Assembly (NCBI RefSeq): GCF_004920835.1
Contig: NZ_QFHO01000014.1
Coordinates: 1 to 64,000 of the forward strand
Direction of reading: 5' to 3'
Length of the DNA stretch: 64,000 bases
Source: Stenotrophomonas maltophilia
Lineage (GTDB): Bacteria > Pseudomonadota > Gammaproteobacteria > Xanthomonadales > Xanthomonadaceae
This document shows, in pieces, positions 55,907 through 64,000 of the stretch. The notes under the pieces were generated by a model. That model was given only the letters and a program-made list of their open reading frames with translations, was not told where the DNA came from and did no database searches. The position numbers and the translations under genes are program-made. Within the stretch, counting starts at the first letter, position 1, and every line of letters starts with the position of its first letter.

Positions 55907-55936
55907 GCAGAGGCCCGGGAATTCCCGGGCCTCTGC
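55907..55936 (-). terminator. Terminator of the canonical M13 gene
   Basis: GCAGAGGCCCGGGAA and TTCCCGGGCCTCTGC form a near-loopless 15-base-pair inverted repeat 26 bases past the stop, with TTTTGG after it on the minus strand. Confidence 0.8.
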
Positions 55937-55962
55937 AGGTCTACCTTGGCATCAGCCAGGGC

Positions 55963-58065
55963 TTACCAGATCACCACCTGCTGTTCGCCGGCGCGGACCA
56001 TCGGCGAACCGGCCTTGCACTGGAACGCAGCGGCGAAGGTCGGCAGGTTCGACGGCGCACCCATGGCTCGGAACTGCGCCGGGGCGTGCGGATCGGTGGC
56101 CAGGCGGACCTTGGCGTTCTCCGGGGTGTACTTGGTGCGCCACACGGTGGCCCAGTTGAAGAAGAAGCGCTGGTCGCGGGTGAAGCCGTCGACCTTCGCA
56201 TCTTCCTTGCCGGCGGTGGCCTTCTGCAGGGCATCGTAGGCGGTGGCAAGGCCACCCAGATCGGCGATGTTCTCGCCCAGGGTCAGGTGGCCGTTCACCG
56301 CCTGGCCGTCGACCTTGTACTGGTCGAACTGCTTGACCAGCTTGCCGGTCAGGCCTTCGAAGTTCTTCTTGTCGGCCGGGGTCCACCAGTCTTCCATGTT
56401 GCCGGTCGGCCCGAAGCGCGCACCCTGGTCGTCGTAACCGTGGGTCATTTCATGGCCGATCACCGCACCGATGCCGCCGTAGTTCAGCGCGTCGTCGGCC
56501 TTCGGATCGAAGAACGGCGGCTGCAGGATGGCAGCCGGGAACACGATCTCGTTCTGCAGCGGGTTGTAGTAGGCATTGACCGTCTGCGGGGTCATGCCCC
56601 ACTCGGTCTTGTCCACCGGCTTGCCGATCTTGGACAGGTTGAACTTGTAGTTGAATTCGCTGGCGGCGCGCACATTGCCCAGGAAGCTGTCGCGCTGGGT
56701 CTGCAGGCCCGACCAGTCACGCCACTTGTCCGGGTAGCCGATCTTCGGGGTAAAGGTTTCCCACTTGGCGATGGCCTTGGCCTTGGTTTCCTCGCTCATC
56801 CAGCTCAAGCCCTGGATGCGTTCCTTCAGCGAAGCCGCCAGGTTCTTCACCAGCTCTTCCATCTTCGCCTTGGCTTCCGGCGAGAAGGCCACCTTCACGT
56901 ACAGCTGGCCGAAGGCTTCGCCGGCATCGTTCTCGATGGTGCCCAGCACGCGCTTCCAGCGCGGCTTCTGTTCCTTCTGGCCATTGAGGGTCTTGCCGTA
57001 GAACTCGTAGTTCTCCTGCACGAAGGCGTCGGCCAGGTACGGCGAAGCGCTGTCCACGGTGTGGAAGCGCAGGTAGGCACGCCACACCGACGGATCGGTA
57101 TCGCCCAGCGCCTTGCTCACTTCTTCATGGAAGGCCGGCATGGCCAGCGAGAACTTCTCCGGCGCGGCAACGCCCTGCGACTTGAAGAACTCGGTCCAGT
57201 TGAAGTTCGGGGTCAGCTTGTCGGCGTCGGCCAGAGTGACCGGGTTGTAGAACAACTCAACGTTGCGCGACAGCTCGACGCGCGACTTGGAGGCCTTGGC
57301 CAGGCGGGTTTCGAACTTGACCACTTCTTCGGCCTGCTTGGCGGCGTCGGCCGCGGCGACGCCGGACAGTTCCAGCACCTTGGCGACGTGCGCCTGGTAG
57401 GCCTTCAGCTTGTCCGCGTTCTTGGCATCGGTGTAGTAGGTGGTGTCCGGCAGACCCAGGCCGCCCTGGCTGGCGTAGGCCATGTTCACGGCCGAGTTCT
57501 TGAAGTCGGCTTCGGCGCCGAAGCCGAACAGGATGTTGTCACCCTTGGCGGCGCTGGTGCGCAGGTAGTTGGCGATGGCTGCCTTGTCCTGCAGGCCCTC
57601 GATCGCGGTCAGGTCGGCCTTCAGCGGCTCGATGCCCTGCGCGTTGATCTTGGCTTCGTCCATGCCGGTGGCCCAGAGGTCGCCGACGATCTTCTCGATG
57701 TGGTTCGGGTTCTTGACCTGCGCCACCTGTTCAGCCAGCTGGTGCTGCACGGCCACCGAACGCTCGTCGAGGATGGTGAACGCGCCCCAGCTGGTGCGGT
57801 CGCCCGGAATCTCATTGGCCGCCAGCCACTTGCTGTTGACGTAGTCGCCGAACGCGCCGCAGGCGTCCTTGCTGGTGTCCAGATCGCTCGGCTGGAAGGA
57901 GTTGTAGGCCGGCAGCTTGCTTTCGTCCAGCGTGTAGTTGGTGGCTTCGGCGGTAGCCGGCGTGGAGGCGGTGGCGTCCTTGGCCGGGGTTTCGTTCTTG
58001 CCGCAGCCGACCAGCGCGGCCGAAACGGCCAGGGTCAGCAGCACGATCTTGGGAGTACGGGTCAC
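55963..58065 (-). CDS. M13 family zinc metallopeptidase, lipoprotein
   Basis: 700 residues from the GTG at 58065 (GGAGG 8 bases upstream). This start opens the lipoprotein signal whose lipobox LVGC is followed by GKNET. M13 landmarks are complete: VNAYYNPLQNEIVFPAAILQPPFF-type motif, VIGHEMTHGYDDQG with HExxH at 538-542, and GENIADLGGL supplying the third ligand Glu. The C-terminal CKAGSPMVRAGEQQVVIW resembles that of its neighbour. It cleaves oligopeptides at the amino side of hydrophobic residues. Its paralogue with a degenerate site lies immediately downstream (203 bases). Confidence 0.95.
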   Translation of the reverse strand: MTRTPKIVLLTLAVSAALVGCGKNETPAKDATASTPATAEATNYTLDESKLPAYNSFQPSDLDTSKDACGAFGDYVNSKWLAANEIPGDRTSWGAFTILDERSVAVQHQLAEQVAQVKNPNHIEKIVGDLWATGMDEAKINAQGIEPLKADLTAIEGLQDKAAIANYLRTSAAKGDNILFGFGAEADFKNSAVNMAYASQGGLGLPDTTYYTDAKNADKLKAYQAHVAKVLELSGVAAADAAKQAEEVVKFETRLAKASKSRVELSRNVELFYNPVTLADADKLTPNFNWTEFFKSQGVAAPEKFSLAMPAFHEEVSKALGDTDPSVWRAYLRFHTVDSASPYLADAFVQENYEFYGKTLNGQKEQKPRWKRVLGTIENDAGEAFGQLYVKVAFSPEAKAKMEELVKNLAASLKERIQGLSWMSEETKAKAIAKWETFTPKIGYPDKWRDWSGLQTQRDSFLGNVRAASEFNYKFNLSKIGKPVDKTEWGMTPQTVNAYYNPLQNEIVFPAAILQPPFFDPKADDALNYGGIGAVIGHEMTHGYDDQGARFGPTGNMEDWWTPADKKNFEGLTGKLVKQFDQYKVDGQAVNGHLTLGENIADLGGLATAYDALQKATAGKEDAKVDGFTRDQRFFFNWATVWRTKYTPENAKVRLATDPHAPAQFRAMGAPSNLPTFAAAFQCKAGSPMVRAGEQQVVIW

Positions 58066-58205
58066 TTGAATGGCCTCCAGGCCGAGTGAGTCAGGGAAGG
58101 GCCGCGGGGACGGCCGTGGGCCGAACGATACGCCGCCGGCCTGCCCTGCAAGGGTGTCGAAGGTCATGGCCGGGCGCAAGGGCCGCTGCCTTGCCCGGAA
58201 AAGAC

Positions 58206-58228
58206 AGACCCGGCAAAAGCCGGGTCTG
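58206..58228 (-). terminator. Terminator of the second TonB-dependent receptor
   Basis: AGACCCGGC, AAAA loop and GCCGGGTCT, 25 bases past the receptor stop, with TGTCTTTTCC on the minus-strand side. Confidence 0.75.
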
Positions 58229-58253
58229 ACGGGGTACTGCTATCCGCCCAGGA

Positions 58254-61136
58254 TCAGAACTTGTACTTCAGGCGCACGAACGGGGTGCGGCCGTAGTAGT
58301 CGTACTGGGTTGCGAACGGGTAGGTGTTGCCGTAGCGCGACGAGTAGACGCTGCTGGAGATCAGCGGCGGCTTGGTGTTCAGCACGTTCGCCACGCCCAC
58401 CAGGATCTGCCAGTCGGCCTGGTCGTAGCTGACCGAAGCAGTGTGGTAGAAGCGGCTTTCCAGAGTGGTATCGCGGTAGGAGTTCGGACGGCCCTGGTAG
58501 GTGAACTTTTCGTCCAGGTCCGGATCCTTGGTCTGGGCGATGTACTGCGTCAGCCAATTGTAGGTCCAGTCGCCACGCTTCAGGCTCAGGCCCAGGTTGC
58601 CGACCAGGTCCGGACGGCCAAGGTCACCCAGGCGGTCGGACGAGGACAGGCCGCTGGCAGCGGCGCTGTCGAACAGCTCGGCGGTGTCTTCCACCGTGTA
58701 GGTGATCTGCGAGTCCAGCGAGAACTTGCCGAAGCTGAACTCATGATCCCAGTTCAGGGTCATGTCCCAACCGCGGGTGCGCTGGCGGTTGATGTTCAGG
58801 TACTGGGCATACACCTCGGTCACCATGTTCGCGTTTGCGCTGGTGCTGGGATTGCGGCGCAGCAGATCGCAGTAACGGTTCGGATAGGTGGTCGACTCGT
58901 AGCAGCCCTGCAGGATGGAGGGCGCACCGAGCGAGGTGATCTGATCGCGCACTTCGTAGTCGAAGTAGTCGATGGCGATGCTCAGGTCGGCGAACGAAGG
59001 CGTGAATACGAGGCCGACGCTGCGCGCGCGCGAGGTTTCCGGAGTCAGGTTGCCGTCCTTGCCGCCGCGGGTATACACGGTAGCGCTGGAGTTGCCGGCA
59101 CCGGTGTAGTCGGCCGGGATGCCTGCCGCGCCGCAGTTGGCCTGGATGCGGGTGTTGTTGCTTTCACCCCAGCGGATGCAGGGGTCGATCTGCGTCTGCG
59201 CCAGGAAGCCGGTCTGATTGCCCAGGTACATTTCGTACAGGCCCGGTGCGCGGTACGACGTGCCGATGGTGCCGCGCAGGCGCAGCGAGGGAATGATCTG
59301 CCAGTTCAGGCCGAGCTTCCACACGTTGTCCGAGCCGGAGATCGAGTCGTACTTGAAGACGCGGCCTGATGCATTGGCCGACAGCGATTCAACACCCGGC
59401 AGGCCCTTCAGCAGCGGAATGTCGAATTCGACGAAGGCTTCCTTGACCTTGTCGTCGCCCTTGGTGCGATCGGCGGTGGTCGAGCCCCACAGATCGTAGT
59501 TCTCCGGTGCCGGCTTGTCGTCGATCTTGTAGTTGCGGTACTCGAAGCCAACTGCGGTGGACACGGCGCCGGCCGGCAGGTCGAACAGTTCACCACTGAA
59601 CACCGCGTTGACGGTGGTCTGGTCGTAGGTGGTTTTGCCGTTGGCCCAGACGCCGAGGATGCTCACCAGTTCGTCGACCTTGGCACCGCTCAGATAGCCC
59701 GGATCGAAGTAGTTGGCGGCCATCGTGGTGCCGGCCCCCGGACGACCGATATCGCCGCTGATCGAGTTGCGGATGCCGAGGGTGCTGTACTTGCCGCTGG
59801 ACCGGCTGTAGTTGGCGTTAACTTCCCACGCCCAGGTGTCGGTGCCCTTGATCAGGCCATCGAGCTTGTTGGCGAAGTAGAAGTAGTCAACCTCGGTGTT
59901 GGAGATGCTCTTGAACGGCATGATCGGCTGTGCCGTAGCCGTTGCACTGCCCGGCAGGCGGACGGTCGGGAAGAACTGGCGCCACTGGAAGTTGTCGGTG
60001 GTGCGGTTGTTGTACAGGAACTGGGTTTTCCAGTTGAACGAATCGAAACCGAAGTCAGTGGCGAAGTAGACTGACTTTCGCTCCTGCTTGTTGACGATGT
60101 GGGACTTGCCGTACTCCTGGAAGTTGTACGGTTCTTCATAGGTGGCAATCGGATTGCCGTTGGCATAGGTCTGGTTGGCGCGCGGGCGGTAGCCCGGGAA
60201 CGGACCTACCGTGGAGCCATCCGCGCTGGGCACGTAGCGTGTGGTGACCCGGTTGTTGGTCACGTCCACTACGTTGTGCAGCATGTTCTGGCAGCCACCC
60301 AGGTTGGTGTTGGCCAGGATCGAGCGGTCGACACGGTCGACGCGGTTGCCATCTGCGTCCCAGACCAGGTCTTCGGCGCACTTGAAGTAGTCGCGGTCAC
60401 CGCGAGTCAGCTCATTCTGGCGGTACCACTCGACGGCGGCGACGATGCTACCGCGCTCGAAGTTCCAGCCATTGGCCAGCGACGCGGAGAACACTTCCCC
60501 GCCGCCTTCGGTCGGTACGCGGCCGGTAACGGTCAGTTCCGGACGATCGAAGTGCTTCTTGGTTATCAGGTTGACCACGCCGGCGACGGCATCGGAACCA
60601 TAGATCGAGGACGAACCGTCCTTCACGATCTCGGCGCGCTGCAGCACGGCGGTCGGCAGCACGTTCAGGTCGAATGCACCGACGGCACCACGGGTGCCGG
60701 CCGGGCCCGGGCGCTGGCCGTCCAGCAGGACCAGCGTGCGGTTGGCACCCAGCCCACGCAGCGAGAAGGTCTGCACACCGGTACCGCCGTTGGTGTTGAA
60801 GCCACCGAACTGGTTGGTGATCTGGGTTTCAGCGGCACCAATGGCCGACTTCTGCAGGAACTCGGCGACGTTCACCTGGCCCTGGGTTGCATTTCGTTCT
60901 GTATCGATGGTGAAGACCGGCGAGGTGGTCTCGTAATCGGCACGACGGATCAGTGAGCCGGTGACCGTGACCTTGTCAAGGTTGGTCGCCTTCTTGCTTT
61001 CATTGGAGGCGCTTGACGCCGCCGATTCCGTTTGTACTGCTTCCTGGGCCAGGACCGGGGCTGCCTGCAGGCAGGTGAGCACTGCCAGGGCGAGCGGCAG
61101 GCGGCTTGGCGTAGTAAGGCGGTTGGTTTTGCGCAT
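58254..61136 (-). CDS. TonB-dependent outer-membrane receptor
   Basis: 960 residues from the ATG at 61136. A signal peptide ends near VLAQ (about residue 30), followed by a Ser/Ala linker and the plug: NLDKVTVTGSLIRRADYETTSPV (TonB-box region), FSLRGLGANRTLVLLDGQRPG and AEIVKDGSSSIYGSDAVAGV. The barrel ends in a typical terminal strand FVRLKYKF. The plug motifs are close to the 21917 receptor. Ligand unknown; it sits between an M13 and an S9 peptidase, so peptides are a sensible guess. Confidence 0.95.
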   Translation of the reverse strand: MRKTNRLTTPSRLPLALAVLTCLQAAPVLAQEAVQTESAASSASNESKKATNLDKVTVTGSLIRRADYETTSPVFTIDTERNATQGQVNVAEFLQKSAIGAAETQITNQFGGFNTNGGTGVQTFSLRGLGANRTLVLLDGQRPGPAGTRGAVGAFDLNVLPTAVLQRAEIVKDGSSSIYGSDAVAGVVNLITKKHFDRPELTVTGRVPTEGGGEVFSASLANGWNFERGSIVAAVEWYRQNELTRGDRDYFKCAEDLVWDADGNRVDRVDRSILANTNLGGCQNMLHNVVDVTNNRVTTRYVPSADGSTVGPFPGYRPRANQTYANGNPIATYEEPYNFQEYGKSHIVNKQERKSVYFATDFGFDSFNWKTQFLYNNRTTDNFQWRQFFPTVRLPGSATATAQPIMPFKSISNTEVDYFYFANKLDGLIKGTDTWAWEVNANYSRSSGKYSTLGIRNSISGDIGRPGAGTTMAANYFDPGYLSGAKVDELVSILGVWANGKTTYDQTTVNAVFSGELFDLPAGAVSTAVGFEYRNYKIDDKPAPENYDLWGSTTADRTKGDDKVKEAFVEFDIPLLKGLPGVESLSANASGRVFKYDSISGSDNVWKLGLNWQIIPSLRLRGTIGTSYRAPGLYEMYLGNQTGFLAQTQIDPCIRWGESNNTRIQANCGAAGIPADYTGAGNSSATVYTRGGKDGNLTPETSRARSVGLVFTPSFADLSIAIDYFDYEVRDQITSLGAPSILQGCYESTTYPNRYCDLLRRNPSTSANANMVTEVYAQYLNINRQRTRGWDMTLNWDHEFSFGKFSLDSQITYTVEDTAELFDSAAASGLSSSDRLGDLGRPDLVGNLGLSLKRGDWTYNWLTQYIAQTKDPDLDEKFTYQGRPNSYRDTTLESRFYHTASVSYDQADWQILVGVANVLNTKPPLISSSVYSSRYGNTYPFATQYDYYGRTPFVRLKYKF

Positions 61137-61173
61137 GTTGCTGGACCCCCATTTGTTATGCTTCGGTTAATGG

Positions 61174-61202
61174 AGTGTATGTGTCGCGTAAAGTAAATGC
61201 AA
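61174..61202 (-). promoter_or_regulatory. Candidate sigma70-like promoter of the receptor at 61136
   Basis: On the minus strand TTGCAT (-35 position, 61197-61202) and TACACT (-10 position, 61174-61179) are 17 bases apart, giving a leader of about 30 bases. The -35 match is weak (3 of 6) and the -10 match is 4 of 6. Confidence 0.3.
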
Positions 61203-61261
61203 CGTGAATGGACACTCTCTGTAACCTGTTGTTGCTAATGGAAAATTCAGGTTTCAGTATG

Positions 61262-61296
61262 AAAAACCCCGCCGACCAGAGGTCGGCGGGGTTGTC
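61262..61296 (-). terminator. Intrinsic terminator of the S9 peptidase gene
   Basis: AAAAACCCCGCCGACC, AGA loop and GGTCGGCGGGGTT; the minus strand ends in five T residues, 35 bases past the stop. Confidence 0.88.
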
Positions 61297-61330
61297 GGGA
61301 TTGCCGGGGCGGCAGCGGACTTGCCGAGGA

Positions 61331-63364
61331 TCAGAGGCCGCCGGGACCGCAGTCCTTGGCGAGGAAGTCAGCCATCAGCGGCAGGGTTGCCTGGAAGTGG
61401 CTGGGGTACCACGGCATGCTGTGTGGCATGTCCGGGATAAGCTCGAACTTCGCTGGCACCTTGTCCTTGACCGCGTTGTAGAAGTTCCTGGCGTGGAAGG
61501 CCGGGGTGCGTACGTCGCGGTCGCCAACGAAGGTCAGGAGAGGAATGTTGGCCTTGGCCGTGTTCTGCATCGGGTCCATGCCCTTCACCGTCTGCCCCTG
61601 CAGGATGCGTTGCAGCCTGTTTTCGCTCCAGGAGACACCCAGCCGTGCGAGATCTGTGACGGGAGCGCCAGCGATTGCACACTGGAAGGGCGACGGGGCG
61701 CGCACGGTCGCTGCAGCTGCGGCAAAGCCGCCGTAGGAGTAACCGAAAATGGCCAAGCGATCCTTGGCGGCGATGCCCTGTTGTACAAGCCAGGCGGCGG
61801 CGTCGTCATTGTCGTCCTGCATCGACAGGCCCCACTGCTTGTCGCCGGCGAGCCAATGCTCTCGGCCAAAGCCGGTGGAACCACGGTATTGCGGGCGGAT
61901 CACTGCGTAGCCGCGCGAGGTGAAGAAGGGCACCCAGCCCGAGACATCCCATCCCGTGTAGTCACGTGCCCAAGGGCCGCCATGCGGGTGCACCAGGGCC
62001 GGAAGCGGTGCATCTCCCTGTTTCCAGCCGGCGGGCAGATCGACAATCGCCGGTATCCTGCGGCCGTCGCGCGCGGTGTAAGTGACCCAGCGCTGCTCGC
62101 CGATCTGCTTGCCATCGATCCAGGGGCGTTCGCTTCCCAGGGTGGTGACCTGCTTGCGATCGCTCAGCATGCGGTAGGTCGTAGGCAGGTTGGCCGCGTT
62201 GGTAGTGAACAGGACCCGCGACAGGTCGTCGTTGTAGCCGGTGATGGCAATGTAGGTGTCCGGGTAGGCCTTCTTCAGGCCCTCGTACAGCCCCTTCATC
62301 TGCGGATCCACATACACGGCTTCACGGCGCGGGCCCTCGAGGTAGAAGCCAAGGACCTGGTTGAAGTTGCTCGGCTTGGTGCCCAGGATCAGGCCGCCAA
62401 TCGGGTACTGCGGGTGGGCCGCCAGCGGTTCGCTGTCGAAGGTGCGGGTGACCGGGTCATACAAGCGGGCCTGTACCTGCTCGGAGAACCTGTCGGTGAG
62501 CACGTACAGCTTGCCTGTCTGGTCGTCGATCCCGACCACATCCATGGTGTAGCGATCGCTCAGGCGCGTGGTCAGCGGGTCATGCTTCTCGAACTGGCCG
62601 CTGCTCTTGTTCTTGATCAAGATCTGCTGCTCGTACTCGTTCGAGCCGGCAGGTTCGATCTGGGTGCGGGTCAACAGTTCGCCATCGCGAGGATGGAACA
62701 GGCCCGGGGTGGAACGGGCGTCGCCGCGGAACAGCAGTCCGGTCTCTCCGGTGCGCAGGTTGAACAGGTAATAGTTCGACGAAAGCGTGGATTGGTTGAC
62801 CTGCGAGATGATCACCTTGTCCGGGTCCAGCGGCAGCGAATGCACCAGTGAGGCCGTGCCGGCGATCTCCAGGCAGCGTCGCGTCTGCTCGCTGATGCCA
62901 AGCTTGCGGCTGTTGTCGGCAAAGGCTTCGTCGAACTTCGTCTGGCTGCTGTCGGTCAGGTAGGCCTTGGCCAGGAAGGTCTTGGTCGAGCCCACCGAAT
63001 TACCTTCGCCACAGCCGGCCAGCTGTGCGGTCAGTTCCTGGCGACCGATCACCAGGCTGCGTCCTGCTTTCAGGGCGCTGGCGGCAATGAACTTCATGCG
63101 GTCGCCGGAGGGCGTGATGGCGACCGGCCCCGCCCCCATCTTGTCCAGGTTCCAGTTGGCCAGGGCGGTGTCGCCGTTGTTGCTGCCAGGCGCAGCGATG
63201 ATGGCAACCAGCTGCTTGCCGTCAGGGCTCATCGAGACCGACTGGATCGAAGGGATCCTGGCGAAGTCTTCAACCGGCAGGGGAGTGGGGGCGGCCATGG
63301 CCTGACTGGCGGCGAGCGCCAGGACAGCGACCAGTGCGGCAGGGGTCACAGCGGGGTGGTTCAT
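61331..63364 (-). CDS. S9 family prolyl-oligopeptidase-type serine peptidase
   Basis: 677 residues from the ATG at 63364. A signal peptide ends at AMA (about residue 24). A beta-propeller-like N-terminal half (IQSVSMSPDGKQLVAII at its start) precedes the alpha/beta hydrolase domain. The nucleophile elbow is FGYSYGGFAA, the acid is in VGDRDVRTP and the histidine in PDMPHSMPW. It cleaves short peptides in the periplasm, probably after proline or small residues (DPP/acylaminoacyl-peptidase relatives). It lies between two TonB-dependent receptor genes on the same strand. Confidence 0.93.
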   Translation of the reverse strand: MNHPAVTPAALVAVLALAASQAMAAPTPLPVEDFARIPSIQSVSMSPDGKQLVAIIAAPGSNNGDTALANWNLDKMGAGPVAITPSGDRMKFIAASALKAGRSLVIGRQELTAQLAGCGEGNSVGSTKTFLAKAYLTDSSQTKFDEAFADNSRKLGISEQTRRCLEIAGTASLVHSLPLDPDKVIISQVNQSTLSSNYYLFNLRTGETGLLFRGDARSTPGLFHPRDGELLTRTQIEPAGSNEYEQQILIKNKSSGQFEKHDPLTTRLSDRYTMDVVGIDDQTGKLYVLTDRFSEQVQARLYDPVTRTFDSEPLAAHPQYPIGGLILGTKPSNFNQVLGFYLEGPRREAVYVDPQMKGLYEGLKKAYPDTYIAITGYNDDLSRVLFTTNAANLPTTYRMLSDRKQVTTLGSERPWIDGKQIGEQRWVTYTARDGRRIPAIVDLPAGWKQGDAPLPALVHPHGGPWARDYTGWDVSGWVPFFTSRGYAVIRPQYRGSTGFGREHWLAGDKQWGLSMQDDNDDAAAWLVQQGIAAKDRLAIFGYSYGGFAAAAATVRAPSPFQCAIAGAPVTDLARLGVSWSENRLQRILQGQTVKGMDPMQNTAKANIPLLTFVGDRDVRTPAFHARNFYNAVKDKVPAKFELIPDMPHSMPWYPSHFQATLPLMADFLAKDCGPGGL

Positions 63365-63467
63365 CTTCGGGACGTCCTTGGCGTTGATCCATCAAGATGA
63401 CCTGAAGATGAACGAGTGCCCGCGGTCCGTCAACTCTGTGTGAATTCTCAGTTCCGCCCGGCCCAAT

Positions 63468-63493
63468 GGGCGCCCCGCCAAGGCGGGGCGCCC
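63468..63493 (-). terminator. Hairpin after the truncated receptor gene
   Basis: GGGCGCCCCGCC, AA loop and GGCGGGGCGCCC, 20 bases past the receptor stop. No T-run is clear on the minus strand. Confidence 0.65.
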
Positions 63494-63512
63494 ACAAGCG
63501 TGGTCGGCTTGC

Positions 63513-64000
63513 TTACTTGCCGCCGAACTCGTACTTGGCCTGCACATAGATCGCACGCCCGTAGGCGTTGTACAGGTAGTTGTTGTACGGCTGGCCGCTG
63601 GTGCCGGCGAAGCTGAAGCGCTGGTTGTCCGGCATCTTGTTGAACACGTTGTTGACCATCAGCGACAGGGTCAGGTTGTCCAGCGCACGGTAGTTCACGC
63701 TCAGGTTGTAAGTGGTGTAGGAGCCCCACTTGCCTGCCTTGTAGCCGGAGCTGTGGACGTAGTCGTAGCCATTGCCCACATACGCCATGTAGTTCGGCGT
63801 CTTGCCGATGTAGTTGGCGTACAGGGTGGTGGTCCACTTGTCCTTGGCCCAGCCGACTGAACCATCGGCACGCACCTTGGCGTACGAGTCGTACACCCAC
63901 ATCGCGTACGGGTCACGCAGCAGGTCCAGGAACTCATCGCCCGGCTGCGGCTGCAGTTCGCGCTTGAGCATGTCGGTGTAGTTGCCCGAGAACTGAAGCG
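63513..64000 (-). CDS. TonB-dependent receptor, 3' part only (continues past window)
   Basis: The last 162 residues of a receptor whose start lies beyond base 64000. The visible part is barrel strands: WTTTLYANYIGKTPNYM, YTTYNLSVNYRALDNLTLSLMVNNVFNKMP (in two pieces) and the terminal strand IYVQAKYEFGGK. FNKMP is a common motif near the end of TonB-dependent barrels. It reads in the same direction as the S9 gene, 148 bases upstream of it. Ligand unknown. Confidence 0.9.
   Translation of the reverse strand, partial: LQFSGNYTDMLKRELQPQPGDEFLDLLRDPYAMWVYDSYAKVRADGSVGWAKDKWTTTLYANYIGKTPNYMAYVGNGYDYVHSSGYKAGKWGSYTTYNLSVNYRALDNLTLSLMVNNVFNKMPDNQRFSFAGTSGQPYNNYLYNAYGRAIYVQAKYEFGGK

Overview
The window reads as chromosomal DNA of a Stenotrophomonas-like gammaproteobacterium (Xanthomonadaceae). 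Three things point there: uniformly high GC with GC-ending codons; Xanthomonadaceae-style content (many TonB-dependent receptors, secreted or lipoprotein peptidases, paired M13 metallopeptidases); and intergenic stem-loops starting with GTAG, like the SMAG family of palindromic repeats known from Stenotrophomonas maltophilia. There are no prophage, integrase, transposase, plasmid or CRISPR genes. Most of the window is core genome. The genus is an inference; no search was run.

Layout. 0.2-7.8 kb: small metabolic and envelope genes (VOC protein, serine hydrolase, DUF885 peptidase, queuosine-precursor transporter, DUF502 protein, unknown proteins, DUF4442 protein). 7.9-11.1 kb: a translationally coupled pair, a secreted LysM-FecR protein and a CHASE2-GGDEF diguanylate cyclase. 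11.3-19.2 kb: a CnoX-type thioredoxin, a DUF998 membrane protein, then the conserved leuS-lptE-holA-nadD-rsfS-rlmH run and tRNA-Asn(GTT) with its terminator. 19.3-26.5 kb: esterase, amino-acid antiporter, TonB-dependent receptor, a TonB-like energy transducer and a SIMPL protein. 26.7-36.7 kb: maf-rng-yhdP-tldD, darP opposite tldE, and a DUF4870 protein. 36.8-42.0 kb: ispA, xseB, tilS, a half-kilobase repeat palindrome, a WG-like protein and an alkaline-phosphatase lipoprotein. 42.2-53.6 kb: DAACS symporter, two NlpC/P60 hydrolases, SlyD-type isomerase, DUF418 protein, glutathione reductase, a second large repeat, EamA transporter, alkyltransferase-like protein, rhomboid protease, FAD oxidoreductase and VOC protein. 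53.7-64.0 kb: a peptide-use block of two M13 metallopeptidases, a TonB-dependent receptor, an S9 peptidase and the 3' end of another TonB-dependent receptor.

How the genes work together. The leuS cluster and the maf-rng-yhdP-tldD cluster are housekeeping operons covering translation, LPS assembly, replication clamp loading, NAD synthesis, ribosome silencing, nucleotide sanitation, RNA processing, phospholipid transport and TldD/TldE proteolysis. The 53.7-64.0 kb block suits periplasmic peptide breakdown coupled to TonB-dependent uptake. FecR-LysM plus CHASE2-GGDEF looks like an envelope-sensing module that would set cyclic-di-GMP.

The least explained material is intergenic. Four copies of a large inverted-repeat element (window start, 39.33, 39.58 and 48.79 kb) share a plan but differ in arm sequence with pairing retained. 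Two of them face each other inside a palindrome of about 510 bp between tilS and its neighbour. Other points to check are an M13 peptidase that has lost a zinc-ligand histidine (HELTR), a probable CTG start in the alkyltransferase-like gene, and a palindromic repeat that supplies the stop codon of a VOC gene. Start codons were chosen by eye from ribosome-binding sites, overlaps and signal peptides.
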